A DNA stretch of 64,000 bases from Saprospirales bacterium (GTDB lineage: Bacteria; Bacteroidota; Bacteroidia; Chitinophagales; Saprospiraceae): contig PAAY01000037.1 in NCBI GenBank assembly GCA_002698985.1, positions 1-64,000 on the forward strand, in the 5' to 3' direction. The notes below the pieces were generated by a model that was not told where the DNA came from, made no database searches, and saw only the letters and a program-made list of their open reading frames with translations. This document shows, piece by piece, positions 51,725 to 60,212 of this stretch. Within the stretch, counting starts at the first letter, position 1. Each line of letters opens with the position of its first letter. The position numbers and the translations under genes are program-made.

Positions 51725-53845
51725 ATGAAAAAATACACGTGTCCCATGCACCCGCAGGTGCTAAAAGACGAACCAGGCAAATGCCCGCTTTGTGGCATGG
51801 CACTGGTTCCCGTTGGCGGTAGCTCAGTTTCTCATGTACAAAAATCAGGACATGGGCATTCCGGGCATTCTCATCATAACCAAGCCAGAGATAGCTTTAA
51901 CAAACATGAGGGGCATCATACAGGCGATTTCCTCACTCGTTTTTGGATAAGCCTCGTCATTACAATCCCTATCCTGCTCCTGTCACACATGATACAGCAA
52001 TGGTTGGGGTTCAATATTACTTTCCCTGGTGACAAATATGTGCTGCTGGCTTTGGGCACGGTGATTTATATCTATGGTGGCTTACCATTCTTAAAGGGAA
52101 TGATCGGAGAGATGAAAGCTAAAGCCATAGGAATGATGACACTTGTTGCCATTGCAATATCTGTGGCTTATATCTATTCGGTTGCCGTTGTTTTCGGCTT
52201 GCAGGGCATGGATTTCTTCTGGGAACTGGCTACGCTTATCGACATCATGCTGTTAGGGCATTGGTTGGAAATGCGCTCCCAAATGGCTGCATCACGGGCA
52301 TTACAATCATTGGTTGCTTTGCTGCCTAATGATGTTACCGTAGAACGAAACGGAGAAGCAGTAAAGATAAAACTTGAAGACCTGCAAAATGGTGAAACGG
52401 TAATCATAAAACCGGGAGAAAAAATTCCTGCCGATGGATTGGTACTGGAAGGGCTTTCGTATATCAACGAGAGCATGCTTACCGGAGAAAGTATTCCCGT
52501 GAAAAAGGAAAAGGACGGAAAGGTCATCGCAGGCTCTATCAATGGCGATGGTGCGCTGAAAGTTAAGGTAACAGCCGTTGGAAAAGACAGCTACCTGAAC
52601 AGGGTTATCAATCTTGTGCAGGAGGCACAAGCTACTAAGTCCAATACGCAAAACCTTGCGGACAAAGTTGCCAAATGGCTCACCTTTATTGCCATTGCCG
52701 TTGGCATAGGCACATTTGCCTATTGGTATGCAAGCAGTGGAGATATTGCCTTTGCGCTTGAAAGAATGGTGACGGTAATGGTAACGGCCTGCCCGCACGC
52801 ATTGGGCGTGGCTATCCCGTTGGTGGTCGCCATTTCCACAACGCTATCGGCGACCAATGGTCTGCTCATCCGCAACCGCACAGCATTTGAAACCACCCGA
52901 AAACTTTCCACTGTCATTTTTGATAAGACCGGAACGCTCACCAAAGGTTCCCATGCCGTAGAAAAGGTTATACCGTTAACAGACGAATATAATGCCGATG
53001 AGGTTATCCAGTATGCTGCCGCAGTACAGCAAAACTCGGAACACCATATCGCCAAAGGCATTATGGCTACATTGAAAGAAAAGAGCCTTGCCTTATGGAA
53101 GTCTGAAAACTTCAGCTATATGCAGGGCATAGGTGTTAAAGGTGTTGTGAACGGGAAAAATGTCGTAGCTGGCGGCCCGAATTATTTCACCGAAAACCAC
53201 CTTTCCCTGCCGGAAATTCCAAACGAAATCAATCAAGAAGCCGAAACGGTCAACTTTGTCCTCATTGATGACCGGGTAATCGGCATCATTACTTTGGCAG
53301 ACAGCATCCGTGAGGGTTCGGCACAAGCGATTGATGAGCTCAAAAAAATGGGTATTAAGTCCTTTCTCCTCACCGGGGATAACGACAAGATTGCTGCTGC
53401 GGTAGCAGAGAAATTAAGAATGAACGGATATTTAGCCAATGTGCTTCCACACAACAAGCAAGAAAAAGTAAAAGAGTTTCAAGATAAAGGCGAAGTCGTG
53501 GCAATGACAGGTGATGGTGTGAACGATGCACCGGCACTGGCACAGGCAGATGTGGGCATTGCCGTGGGTTCCGGTACGGACGTTGCTGCCGAAACAGCGG
53601 ATATCATATTGGTAGACAGCGACCCGAGGGATGTGGTCAAACTGATTGACTTCGGCAAACTTACCTACAAAAAGATGGTACAGAACCTGATATGGGCGGT
53701 TGGCTACAACGTGGTGGCAATACCGCTTGCGGCAGGCGTACTCTATCCGAATTTTGTTTTAAGTCCCGCTATGGGTGCTGTGCTGATGAGTGTAAGCACC
53801 ATTGTAGTGGCTATTAACGCAAGTTTTTTAAAAATCAAAAAATAA
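51725..53845 (+). CDS. copB: Copper-translocating P1B-type ATPase, CPH (CopB-like) subtype
   Basis: This 706-residue pump has an N-terminal heavy-metal-binding module (YTCPMHPQVLKDEPGKCPLCGM), a His-rich linker (HGHSGHSHHNQ), six or more membrane helices, LTGESIPVKKE (actuator), the ion motif TACPHALGVAIP near residue 353, the phosphorylated DKTGTLTKG near residue 399, TGDNDKIAAAVA and MTGDGVNDAPAL. CPH instead of CPC marks the IB-3 group, linked with copper or silver export. It expels copper from the cytosol into the periplasm, where the neighbouring proteins act. It follows the small conserved gene closely and is followed by a DUF3347 lipoprotein after six bases. Confidence 0.95.
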   Translation: MKKYTCPMHPQVLKDEPGKCPLCGMALVPVGGSSVSHVQKSGHGHSGHSHHNQARDSFNKHEGHHTGDFLTRFWISLVITIPILLLSHMIQQWLGFNITFPGDKYVLLALGTVIYIYGGLPFLKGMIGEMKAKAIGMMTLVAIAISVAYIYSVAVVFGLQGMDFFWELATLIDIMLLGHWLEMRSQMAASRALQSLVALLPNDVTVERNGEAVKIKLEDLQNGETVIIKPGEKIPADGLVLEGLSYINESMLTGESIPVKKEKDGKVIAGSINGDGALKVKVTAVGKDSYLNRVINLVQEAQATKSNTQNLADKVAKWLTFIAIAVGIGTFAYWYASSGDIAFALERMVTVMVTACPHALGVAIPLVVAISTTLSATNGLLIRNRTAFETTRKLSTVIFDKTGTLTKGSHAVEKVIPLTDEYNADEVIQYAAAVQQNSEHHIAKGIMATLKEKSLALWKSENFSYMQGIGVKGVVNGKNVVAGGPNYFTENHLSLPEIPNEINQEAETVNFVLIDDRVIGIITLADSIREGSAQAIDELKKMGIKSFLLTGDNDKIAAAVAEKLRMNGYLANVLPHNKQEKVKEFQDKGEVVAMTGDGVNDAPALAQADVGIAVGSGTDVAAETADIILVDSDPRDVVKLIDFGKLTYKKMVQNLIWAVGYNVVAIPLAAGVLYPNFVLSPAMGAVLMSVSTIVVAINASFLKIKK

Positions 53846-53851
53846 GTAAAA

Positions 53852-54517
53852 ATGAAAAATCTAATATTATCAATCATTGCTGTTATCATGGCATTTGTAA
53901 CAGTATCATGCAATCAGGCATCCAACAAAAACGAGCAGTCTTCAAATGATACTGCTGTTGTATCACAAGAACAGTCAGCTTCCCAACCAAAAGAGGATGA
54001 TACGGTAGCTGCGCCCGTTGTGAGTGAAACTCCGAGCAGTCAGGAAGCAAAAGCAACAGGAAAAGAAGAAGCAAAAAACTTTTCTATCGCACCCATCGTT
54101 ACAGATTATCTTTCATTAAAGAATGCCCTTGTTTCAGACAATGACAAAGCTGCAGCCAGTGCAGGAAAAAAACTATTAGCCACTTTGAATAAAGTGGACT
54201 TGAAAGCTATTCCTGCCGATAAGCATAAACAGTACATGGACATAGCGGACGATGCTAAAGAACACGCAGAACATATCGGGGAAAATGTCGGCAACATCCA
54301 CCACCAGCGGGAACATTTGGCCTCGCTTGGCGAAGATTTGAAAGACCTGATTGATTTGTTCGGTACATCCCAAACATTGTATCAAGCCCACTGCCCGATG
54401 TTCAATGATGGTAAAGGCGCTGTTTGGTTCAGCGAAAACAAGGAAATTAAAAACCCTTATTATGGCTCTAAAATGCTGACCTGCGGTAAGGTGGAAAAAA
54501 CAATTAACAGCAAATAA
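53852..54517 (+). CDS. DUF3347 lipoprotein
   Basis: This 221-residue lipoprotein (VSC near residue 20) has a low-complexity linker rich in Ser, Gln and Glu and a DUF3347 domain from about residue 80: VTDYLSLKNALVSDNDKAA, YQAHCPMFNDGKGAVWFS and NPYYGSKMLTCGKVEKTI. It is a paralogue of the DUF3347 half of the protein encoded at 50506. It probably binds copper on the periplasmic face of the membrane. It follows the ATPase gene by six bases, so the two are co-translated from one message. Confidence 0.9.
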   Translation: MKNLILSIIAVIMAFVTVSCNQASNKNEQSSNDTAVVSQEQSASQPKEDDTVAAPVVSETPSSQEAKATGKEEAKNFSIAPIVTDYLSLKNALVSDNDKAAASAGKKLLATLNKVDLKAIPADKHKQYMDIADDAKEHAEHIGENVGNIHHQREHLASLGEDLKDLIDLFGTSQTLYQAHCPMFNDGKGAVWFSENKEIKNPYYGSKMLTCGKVEKTINSK

Positions 54518-54537
54518 AATTCAGGGTTTTGGAAAAT

Positions 54538-55053
54538 ATGCAAAACAGTCATCATGCGGGTCATTCCTCGGAGCATGGCACGCACAATACAAAACATGCT
54601 TCGGTCATGTACAAACGCTTTGCGGTGATGGCTGTCGCAATGTTCGCAGTGATGTATTTTATCATGTACGCCATGATTGACGGGTGGCAGAACCTGATAC
54701 CCAATATCAACAATTTGTACATGACCCTGCTGATGACCTCGGCAATGCTGCTTATCGAATTAGCGATAATGAAAGTAATGTACCCCAACAGGAAGATGAA
54801 TTGGGCGATAGCCATCATCTCGGTTGCCGTTGGCATCTTTTCATGGTTTGGTATCAGGGAACAAATCAATGTCGGGGACAAGCAGTTTGCAAAGGGTATG
54901 ATACCCCATCACGCAGCAGCCATATTGATGTCCGAAAAGGCACACCTGACCGACCCGGAACTGATAGAGCTGCAAAAAAATATACTTAAAACCCAAGCGG
55001 AAGAAATTGAACTAATGAAGCGCAAGCTAAAAGAGTTTGAAGAAAGTAAATAA
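54538..55053 (+). CDS. DUF305 membrane protein
   Basis: This 171-residue protein has a His-rich N-terminus (NSHHAGHSSEHGTHN), three predicted membrane helices, and a C-terminal DUF305 segment: KQFAKGMIPHHAAAILMSE followed by an amphipathic helix with AEEIELMKRKL. The 'MIPHHxxAI' motif is the DUF305 hallmark; its His pair is suggested to bind copper. ATG 54538 is preferred over a TTG three codons upstream. The domain is frequent in copper-resistance operons. Confidence 0.87.
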   Translation: MQNSHHAGHSSEHGTHNTKHASVMYKRFAVMAVAMFAVMYFIMYAMIDGWQNLIPNINNLYMTLLMTSAMLLIELAIMKVMYPNRKMNWAIAIISVAVGIFSWFGIREQINVGDKQFAKGMIPHHAAAILMSEKAHLTDPELIELQKNILKTQAEEIELMKRKLKEFEESK

Positions 55054-55079
55054 TAAAATTTAAAAAAACAAGTTTGGAC

Positions 55080-55499
55080 ATGAGCAAAATAATAATTGGC
55101 TTTATTTCCTTATCAGCCCTGCTATTCACCGCTTGCGGGCAGGCAGGGTCAAATAAGGATAAAGCGGCACAGCAGCATTCGCAGGCAACTCCGGAAAGCC
55201 ACGGGCATAGTACCCAAATAGGTGAATTGGTTCCATCGGATGAAGTCTGCATGGTCAACGATGCCTATATGGGCAAAAAGCAGTTTGAAGTAAAATTTGA
55301 TGGTAAAACCTATTACGGATGTTGCGAAATGTGTAAGGAACGTATTCCAAAAGATGCGACCGTGCGGATGGCGATAGACCCCTATTCCAATAAGCAGGTA
55401 GACAAAGCTAATGCGGTGATTGCTGTGACAGGAAATAACGGTGAAGTTTCTTATTTTGAAAACAAGGAGAATTATGCCAAGTATGTGAAAAAACAGTAG
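55080..55499 (+). CDS. Lipoprotein with TRASH/YHS-like Cys motif
   Basis: This 139-residue lipoprotein (FTAC near residue 19) has a His/Gln-rich linker and a domain with EVCMVNDAYMG, GKTYYGCCEMCKERIP and DPYSNKQVDKANA. The spacing of Cys resembles TRASH or YHS-type metal-binding knuckles, as in MlpB-like proteins. It presumably binds copper or a related metal outside the inner membrane. ATG 55080 is taken; a TTG two codons upstream is possible. It lies 26 bases after the DUF305 gene. Confidence 0.8.
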   Translation: MSKIIIGFISLSALLFTACGQAGSNKDKAAQQHSQATPESHGHSTQIGELVPSDEVCMVNDAYMGKKQFEVKFDGKTYYGCCEMCKERIPKDATVRMAIDPYSNKQVDKANAVIAVTGNNGEVSYFENKENYAKYVKKQ

Positions 55500-55525
55500 A
55501 CACAAAAAGATGAAGCCACAATATT

Positions 55526-55981
55526 ATGTCCTTAAAAAAGAAAATCATATTGGGGTTGGCTGTTATCTTAATCGGCATACAGTTTTTTCAGCCGTTAAGA
55601 AACCAGTCGGATGAAGTAACCGCCTCTCATATTGAAAGGGTTTACAACGTACCCCAAAACGTAAAGGCCATCCTTACCCAATCCTGCTATGACTGTCATA
55701 GCAACAATACCCGCTATCCGTGGTATAGCCGTATCCAGCCCGGGGCATGGTATATGGCACGGCATATCAAAAAAGGCAAAGAGGAACTCAACTTTAGCGA
55801 ATTTGGCGAGTATTCAGCCCGCAAGCAGCGAAACAAGTTCAGGGCTATGGCCGGGCAGGTTAAGGACGGGGAAATGCCGTTGTCATCATACACACTAATT
55901 CATCGCAATACAGTATTGTCACCGGAGGATAAGCAGGTTTTGATAGCGTGGTTTAGCACAATGGAAGACAGCATTAAATAA
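55526..55981 (+). CDS. Haem-binding domain protein (CYDCH)
   Basis: This 151-residue protein has an N-terminal membrane anchor (IILGLAVILIGIQFFQ) and one c-type haem site, SCYDCHSNNTRYPWY, near residue 54. It corresponds to the Haem_bd family, with GEMPLSSYTLIHRNTVLSPEDKQVL toward the end containing possible Met and His axial ligands. It likely sits in the periplasm and transfers electrons, possibly to or from the multicopper oxidase encoded next. Cytochrome c maturation genes are not seen in this window. Confidence 0.88.
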   Translation: MSLKKKIILGLAVILIGIQFFQPLRNQSDEVTASHIERVYNVPQNVKAILTQSCYDCHSNNTRYPWYSRIQPGAWYMARHIKKGKEELNFSEFGEYSARKQRNKFRAMAGQVKDGEMPLSSYTLIHRNTVLSPEDKQVLIAWFSTMEDSIK

Positions 55982-55994
55982 AATTTTTCAAATC

Positions 55995-58268
55995 ATGAAC
56001 AGATATAATAAAATACCTATAAGAATTTTGCAAACAGTGCTGATACTGCTTTGCACACAAACATTATTCGCACAGAAAGTAGTGCGTTACGAATTGTACG
56101 TAAAAGACACACTGGTAAACTATGCAGGGAAAGAAAAAAGAGCGATTGCCGTAAACGGGCAAATCCCCATGCCCACCCTTACCTTTACCGAGGGCGACAC
56201 TGCCGAAATAGTGGTGCACAACCAATTGAAAGAAAGCACATCACTTCACTGGCATGGTGTGTTCCTGCCCAATAAAGAAGACGGTGTGCCCTGGCTTACA
56301 CAAAAACCCATCGCACCGGGCACAACCTACACCTACCGTTTTCCGATTATCCAGCACGGTACGCACTGGTATCATTCCCATTCAGGTTTGCAGGAGCAAA
56401 TTGGGATGTATGGTAGTTTTATAATGAAGAAAAAGGATGATGATAAAACCTTTAGAAAAGGAATAGATGATTTACCAACCGTTCCCATTATTATAAGCGA
56501 ATGGACAAATCTAAACCCCAATAACATCAACCGAATGTTGCATTATGCCAATGATTGGGCTGCCATCAAAAAAAATGCAACACAGTCTTATGCAGAAGCT
56601 ATTAGAGAAGGACATTTCAAAACAAAACTCACCAACGAGTGGAAGCGGATGCTGGCGATGGATGTCAGTGACGTTTACTATGATAAAATCCTAATAAATG
56701 GTAGCCATAGCACCGATTTGAAAACAATTGATGGTAAAAAGCTAAAAGCAGGCGACAAAGTAAGATTGCGTGTTTCCAATGGAGGGGCGTCTTCATATTT
56801 CTGGCTAAGGTATGCTGGAGGAAAAATTACAGTAGTAGCGAGTGATGGGAATGATGTTGAGCCTGTAGAGGTGGACAGGTTAATCATTGCCGTTTCTGAA
56901 ACTTACGATATTGTAGTGACTATCCCTCAAGATGGTTTGGCTTACGAGTTATTAGCAACAACCGAAGACAGGACACAATCTGCGAGTTTATTTATAGGTG
57001 ATGGGGTCAAACAGCTTATTTCCCCGCTCCCACGATTGAAGTATTTCGAGGGGATGAAGATGATGAATGATATGATGAAAATGAATGGCGATTTGGACGA
57101 TATGGGCATGAAGATGAGCCTTAACCAAATGGACATGAATGTAGTGATGTATCCCGAAATTACCGGAGATGCAACAAAAAAAGCAGACCACAGTAAGCAT
57201 GAGGGTATGGACATGGATAACGACGCTAACCGTTACAACGCTAATGCCTTGGGAGACATCAAAACATTAAATTATGCTATGTTGCAATCACCTTATAACA
57301 CCTCTCTTCCAAATGATGCGCCTGTAAAAGAGTTGAAATTCACACTTACTGGCAACATGAACCGTTATGTATGGAGCATGGATAATAAAATACTTTCGGA
57401 AACTGACAAAATACCTGTAAAAAAAGGAGAAATATTACGGATTACCATCTATAACAATTCCATGATGCGTCATCCAATGCATCTTCACGGATTTGATTTT
57501 AGGGTGATAAACGGAAAAGGCGAAAAATCGCCGCTTAAAAATGTGTTGGATATCATGCCTATGGAAACAAATACCATTGAGTTTTTAGCCAACGAAGAAG
57601 GCGATTGGTTTTTCCATTGCCATATTCTTTATCATATGATGGCAGGAATGAACAGGGTGTTTGAAGTTGGAGATTACAAAAATCCCTATTTACCCGATAA
57701 AGCAAAAGCCTATAAAAAATTGCAAAGAGAAAGCAATATGCCTCATTTTATGGCACAAAACGATTTTGCAACCAATGGTAATGATGGAGAAGCTATGCTA
57801 ATGAATGCACGCTACCAATTAGGAACAGAATGGCGTTTAGGCTATAATAGTATGCACGGCTATGAAGTAGAAACCCATTTAGGACGATATATCGGTAAAA
57901 TGCAATGGCTGATGCCGTTCATAGGATTTGACTGGCGATATCGTAAAATGGGTATCGACGAGCATGAAAAAAATATTTTTGGGCAAACCAACAAAAAAGA
58001 CAGCAGGAGTGCCGTAAGTCTTGGAGTTGTCTATACACTACCTATGCTTGTTAATTTTCAGGCAGAGGTATATCACGATGGTATAGTGCGCTTATCGTTG
58101 ATGCGTGAAGATATTCCTATTTCAAAAAGGTTAAGAGGTGGCTTTTTGGTCAATACTGATTTTGAGTATATGGGAGAACTTAGGTATATCATTAATAAGA
58201 ATATAGGTATACGTACCCACTATGATAGCGATATGGGCTTTGGAGTTGGACTATCATTGAATTATTAA
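55995..58268 (+). CDS. Multicopper oxidase (CopA-like) with CopB-like C-terminal extension
   Basis: This 757-residue exported protein has the four copper motifs: SLHWHGVFLP near residue 76, GTHWYHSHSGLQE near residue 120, RHPMHLHGFDFRV near residue 492 and GDWFFHCHILYHMMAG near residue 537 (type 1, 2 and 3 sites). A Met-rich segment (MKMMNDMMKMNGDLDDMGM) lies near residue 355, as in Cu(I)-oxidising enzymes. After about residue 595 comes a 160-residue extension of beta strands (GTEWRLGYNSMHGYEVETH, FIGFDWRYRK, RLSLMREDI) that resembles the barrel of copper resistance protein B. It likely oxidises toxic Cu(I) to Cu(II) at the outer membrane. Confidence 0.9.
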   Translation: MNRYNKIPIRILQTVLILLCTQTLFAQKVVRYELYVKDTLVNYAGKEKRAIAVNGQIPMPTLTFTEGDTAEIVVHNQLKESTSLHWHGVFLPNKEDGVPWLTQKPIAPGTTYTYRFPIIQHGTHWYHSHSGLQEQIGMYGSFIMKKKDDDKTFRKGIDDLPTVPIIISEWTNLNPNNINRMLHYANDWAAIKKNATQSYAEAIREGHFKTKLTNEWKRMLAMDVSDVYYDKILINGSHSTDLKTIDGKKLKAGDKVRLRVSNGGASSYFWLRYAGGKITVVASDGNDVEPVEVDRLIIAVSETYDIVVTIPQDGLAYELLATTEDRTQSASLFIGDGVKQLISPLPRLKYFEGMKMMNDMMKMNGDLDDMGMKMSLNQMDMNVVMYPEITGDATKKADHSKHEGMDMDNDANRYNANALGDIKTLNYAMLQSPYNTSLPNDAPVKELKFTLTGNMNRYVWSMDNKILSETDKIPVKKGEILRITIYNNSMMRHPMHLHGFDFRVINGKGEKSPLKNVLDIMPMETNTIEFLANEEGDWFFHCHILYHMMAGMNRVFEVGDYKNPYLPDKAKAYKKLQRESNMPHFMAQNDFATNGNDGEAMLMNARYQLGTEWRLGYNSMHGYEVETHLGRYIGKMQWLMPFIGFDWRYRKMGIDEHEKNIFGQTNKKDSRSAVSLGVVYTLPMLVNFQAEVYHDGIVRLSLMREDIPISKRLRGGFLVNTDFEYMGELRYIINKNIGIRTHYDSDMGFGVGLSLNY

Positions 58269-58280
58269 AGTTCTGCAATT

Positions 58281-58331
58281 GCAAGCATATTGCCAAAGCC
58301 ACACTAGCCAACGCTTTGGCAAAGAGCTTGC
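58281..58331. repeat. attC-like palindrome with loop CACACTAGCCAACGCTT
   Basis: GCAAGC (58281-58286), a 5-base spacer and GCCAAAGC (58292-58299) pair with GCTTTGGC (58313-58320), a 5-base spacer and GCTTGC (58326-58331). The loop region 58300-58316 matches the hairpin loop at 49953-49969 in 16 of 17 positions. Two stems separated by equal spacers are the layout of folded attC sites. It could also be a terminator of the oxidase gene. Confidence 0.55.
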
Positions 58332-58489
58332 AAAGCCGACTCAATACAAGATTGTTTTAAAAAATTCCCGATCCTTTAAAAAAGTAAAAAACGCAAAATG
58401 CAACACACAACCGACCTGACAATGAAACAAAAACTCAATACTGACAATGGTTTGCAAAGACTGGCAGACAGAACACCAGCCGGTAACAA

Positions 58490-58599
58490 GGTATTGCCAA
58501 AAGCGGGGCTGAACGGCTTCGATTGGGCATTTGTGCAAGGTTCAACTTTCGTTCTTCGATTATGCTTTTGTGCTAAAACTCCCCGCCTTCGGCAATACC
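58490..58599. repeat. 110-bp attC-like palindrome
   Basis: GGTATTGCC (58490-58498), four bases and GCGGGG (58503-58508) pair with CCCCGC (58581-58586), four bases and GGCAATACC (58591-58599). The stems are perfect and the spacers equal, with a 72-base central part. This is the form of a long integron recombination site, although the canonical RYYYAAC/GTTRRRY boxes are not obvious. Confidence 0.5.
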
Positions 58600-58645
58600 C
58601 AAAACGTTCTCGGCAAGCAGAAGAAAAAAACAATAGAAACAAAAA

Positions 58646-59623
58646 ATGAAGAATAAAATTTTAAACCTTTTAACGATTCTATTTCTTACTAATGGTTTTG
58701 TGATTAATGCACAAGATATTTCAGGCAGCAAAGACCATGACATAATTGGTCGTTATCCAAACTCTGAAATTAAATATTACTACCAAAAGGAGTATGCTGA
58801 ACTGGACTTACCGCAAAGTGTAAAAGAGGCAAAGCCAAATGATTTAATTACCGCAAAAGGTAAACACACCTCTATACTTTATGCTGCTCCTAAAAATGTT
58901 TCTCCCTTGGAGATATTCAGGAATTACGAGAATGCCATAAAAAAAGCCAATGGTAAGATTCTTTTTTCTTGTAGAGGAAAATATGCTCCCGACGGATGCG
59001 ATGACTACAATAAATTTTATGCATTGTCTTTCTTTGATGCCAACTACTATAAAAAAAGGTACAACAATACTGACCAATATGTACTGATGAACGGTAGTGA
59101 CGACCAGGCATTTATGGTTGCAATATTTGAAGATGCGACCTCAAGGATTTATGTGGAAGTTGGGATTGATGGCGATGCTTTCGGGGCACAGGCTGGCATC
59201 CAGTTGGAAATAATAGAAGAGGCTAAGATGAAGGACGGGTTAATATCCGCTGCTTTATTTGAAGAAGAAATGAACAAGAACGGCAAAATAGCCTTGTATG
59301 GAATCCTATTTGAAACGGGAAAAGCTACCCTCATGGATGCATCCAAACATGAACTGTCACTCATAGTCGAGTATCTCAAAAAACACCCAACTGTTAATAT
59401 CTATGTGGTTGGTCATACAGATGATACAGGTTCTTTGGAACTAAATATGGAATTATCCAAACAAAGGGCAAAATCCGTTGTGGATTATCTGACCTCAAAT
59501 GGATTGTCGGAAAGTAGATTAAAAGCGGAGGGCGTTGGTCCTTTTGCCCCTGTCACGACCAATGAAACTGAAGAAGGAAAAAAGCTCAACCGAAGAGTTG
59601 AGATTGTTAAACGATTAAAATAA
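58646..59623 (+). CDS. OmpA-family protein with DUF4892-like N-terminal domain
   Basis: This 325-residue secreted protein has a signal peptide (ILNLLTILFLTNGFVINAQ). Residues about 30-200 form a domain beginning SGSKDHDIIGRYPNSEIKYY with a KILFSCRGKYAPDGCDDYN stretch, resembling DUF4892-type domains. Residues about 215-325 are an OmpA domain: LYGILFETGKATLM, VVGHTDDTGSLELNMELSKQRA and KLNRRVEIVKR. It probably anchors to peptidoglycan. It lies beyond a hairpin-rich gap from the copper genes, so it may form a separate cassette with the lipoprotein gene five bases downstream. Confidence 0.85.
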   Translation: MKNKILNLLTILFLTNGFVINAQDISGSKDHDIIGRYPNSEIKYYYQKEYAELDLPQSVKEAKPNDLITAKGKHTSILYAAPKNVSPLEIFRNYENAIKKANGKILFSCRGKYAPDGCDDYNKFYALSFFDANYYKKRYNNTDQYVLMNGSDDQAFMVAIFEDATSRIYVEVGIDGDAFGAQAGIQLEIIEEAKMKDGLISAALFEEEMNKNGKIALYGILFETGKATLMDASKHELSLIVEYLKKHPTVNIYVVGHTDDTGSLELNMELSKQRAKSVVDYLTSNGLSESRLKAEGVGPFAPVTTNETEEGKKLNRRVEIVKRLK

Positions 59624-59628
59624 AAACA

Positions 59629-60195
59629 ATGAAAATCAACTTATTATGTCTAATGTTTTTGACCATTTTTATTTCCTGTCAAGGACAGGACAATTCTCAA
59701 ACTGCAACAACAAAAAAAGCTGAACAAGATAATAATCCCATAGCTGAGTTAAGCAAACAAAAAGCCTGTGATGCTATTCCGCTTGCCACCATTGCCAGTT
59801 TAATGGATGTAGATAAGTCCACAATAAACCAAGAAGATATGAGCTTTGGTGAGAAAAGGTCAATTTGTTATTACTATACAAAAGAAGGGAACCGCAAGTT
59901 TTTTATTCGTATGGCTTGGAAAAGTGAAAAGGCACAAGGCAATCAAGTATTACAAAACCAATATGCTAAATATCTTTCCAGCGGTGAGAATGATATAAAG
60001 GAATATCAAGAGCTGAAAAACACAGGAGATACTCAGATTTTGTTCGGTATTGGTCAAGACCGAGAAAACAAATATATCCACATCCTTCGCAAGCGTTTTG
60101 GAAACAAGGCTGAAGTACAATTGGAACTCACAAAAGAGAACAAAGACGAAATGGCTAAAGACCAACTTATAGAAGTTTTAAAAGAATTGAATTAA
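59629..60195 (+). CDS. Lipoprotein of unknown function at the island's end
   Basis: This 188-residue lipoprotein (FISC near residue 17) has a Gln/Thr/Lys-rich linker and a domain that starts KQKACDAIPLATIASLMDVD, followed by RSICYYYTKEGNRKFFIRMAW. The 'CDAIPLATIASLM' helix with later 'CxY' strand is a pattern I associate with short secreted proteins of unknown role. It lies five bases after the OmpA gene and shares its AT-rich composition. The island ends about 75 bases further on. Confidence 0.7.
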   Translation: MKINLLCLMFLTIFISCQGQDNSQTATTKKAEQDNNPIAELSKQKACDAIPLATIASLMDVDKSTINQEDMSFGEKRSICYYYTKEGNRKFFIRMAWKSEKAQGNQVLQNQYAKYLSSGENDIKEYQELKNTGDTQILFGIGQDRENKYIHILRKRFGNKAEVQLELTKENKDEMAKDQLIEVLKELN

Positions 60196-60212
60196 AGCCA
60201 GCCGAGAACAAA

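Larger units (their letters stand above)
58269..58645. other. Hairpin-rich spacer inside the island
   Basis: This 377-base gap separates the copper genes from an OmpA gene and contains two long imperfect palindromes (58281-58331 and 58490-58599), listed separately. A short open frame (58398-58649) spans it but shows no protein character and is probably an artefact of the structured DNA. The architecture resembles a cassette junction. Confidence 0.5.

Noticed and set aside
58398-58649. 83-codon frame in the island spacer
   Set aside because: It reads through a 110-bp palindrome and overlaps the next gene; its composition is not protein-like.
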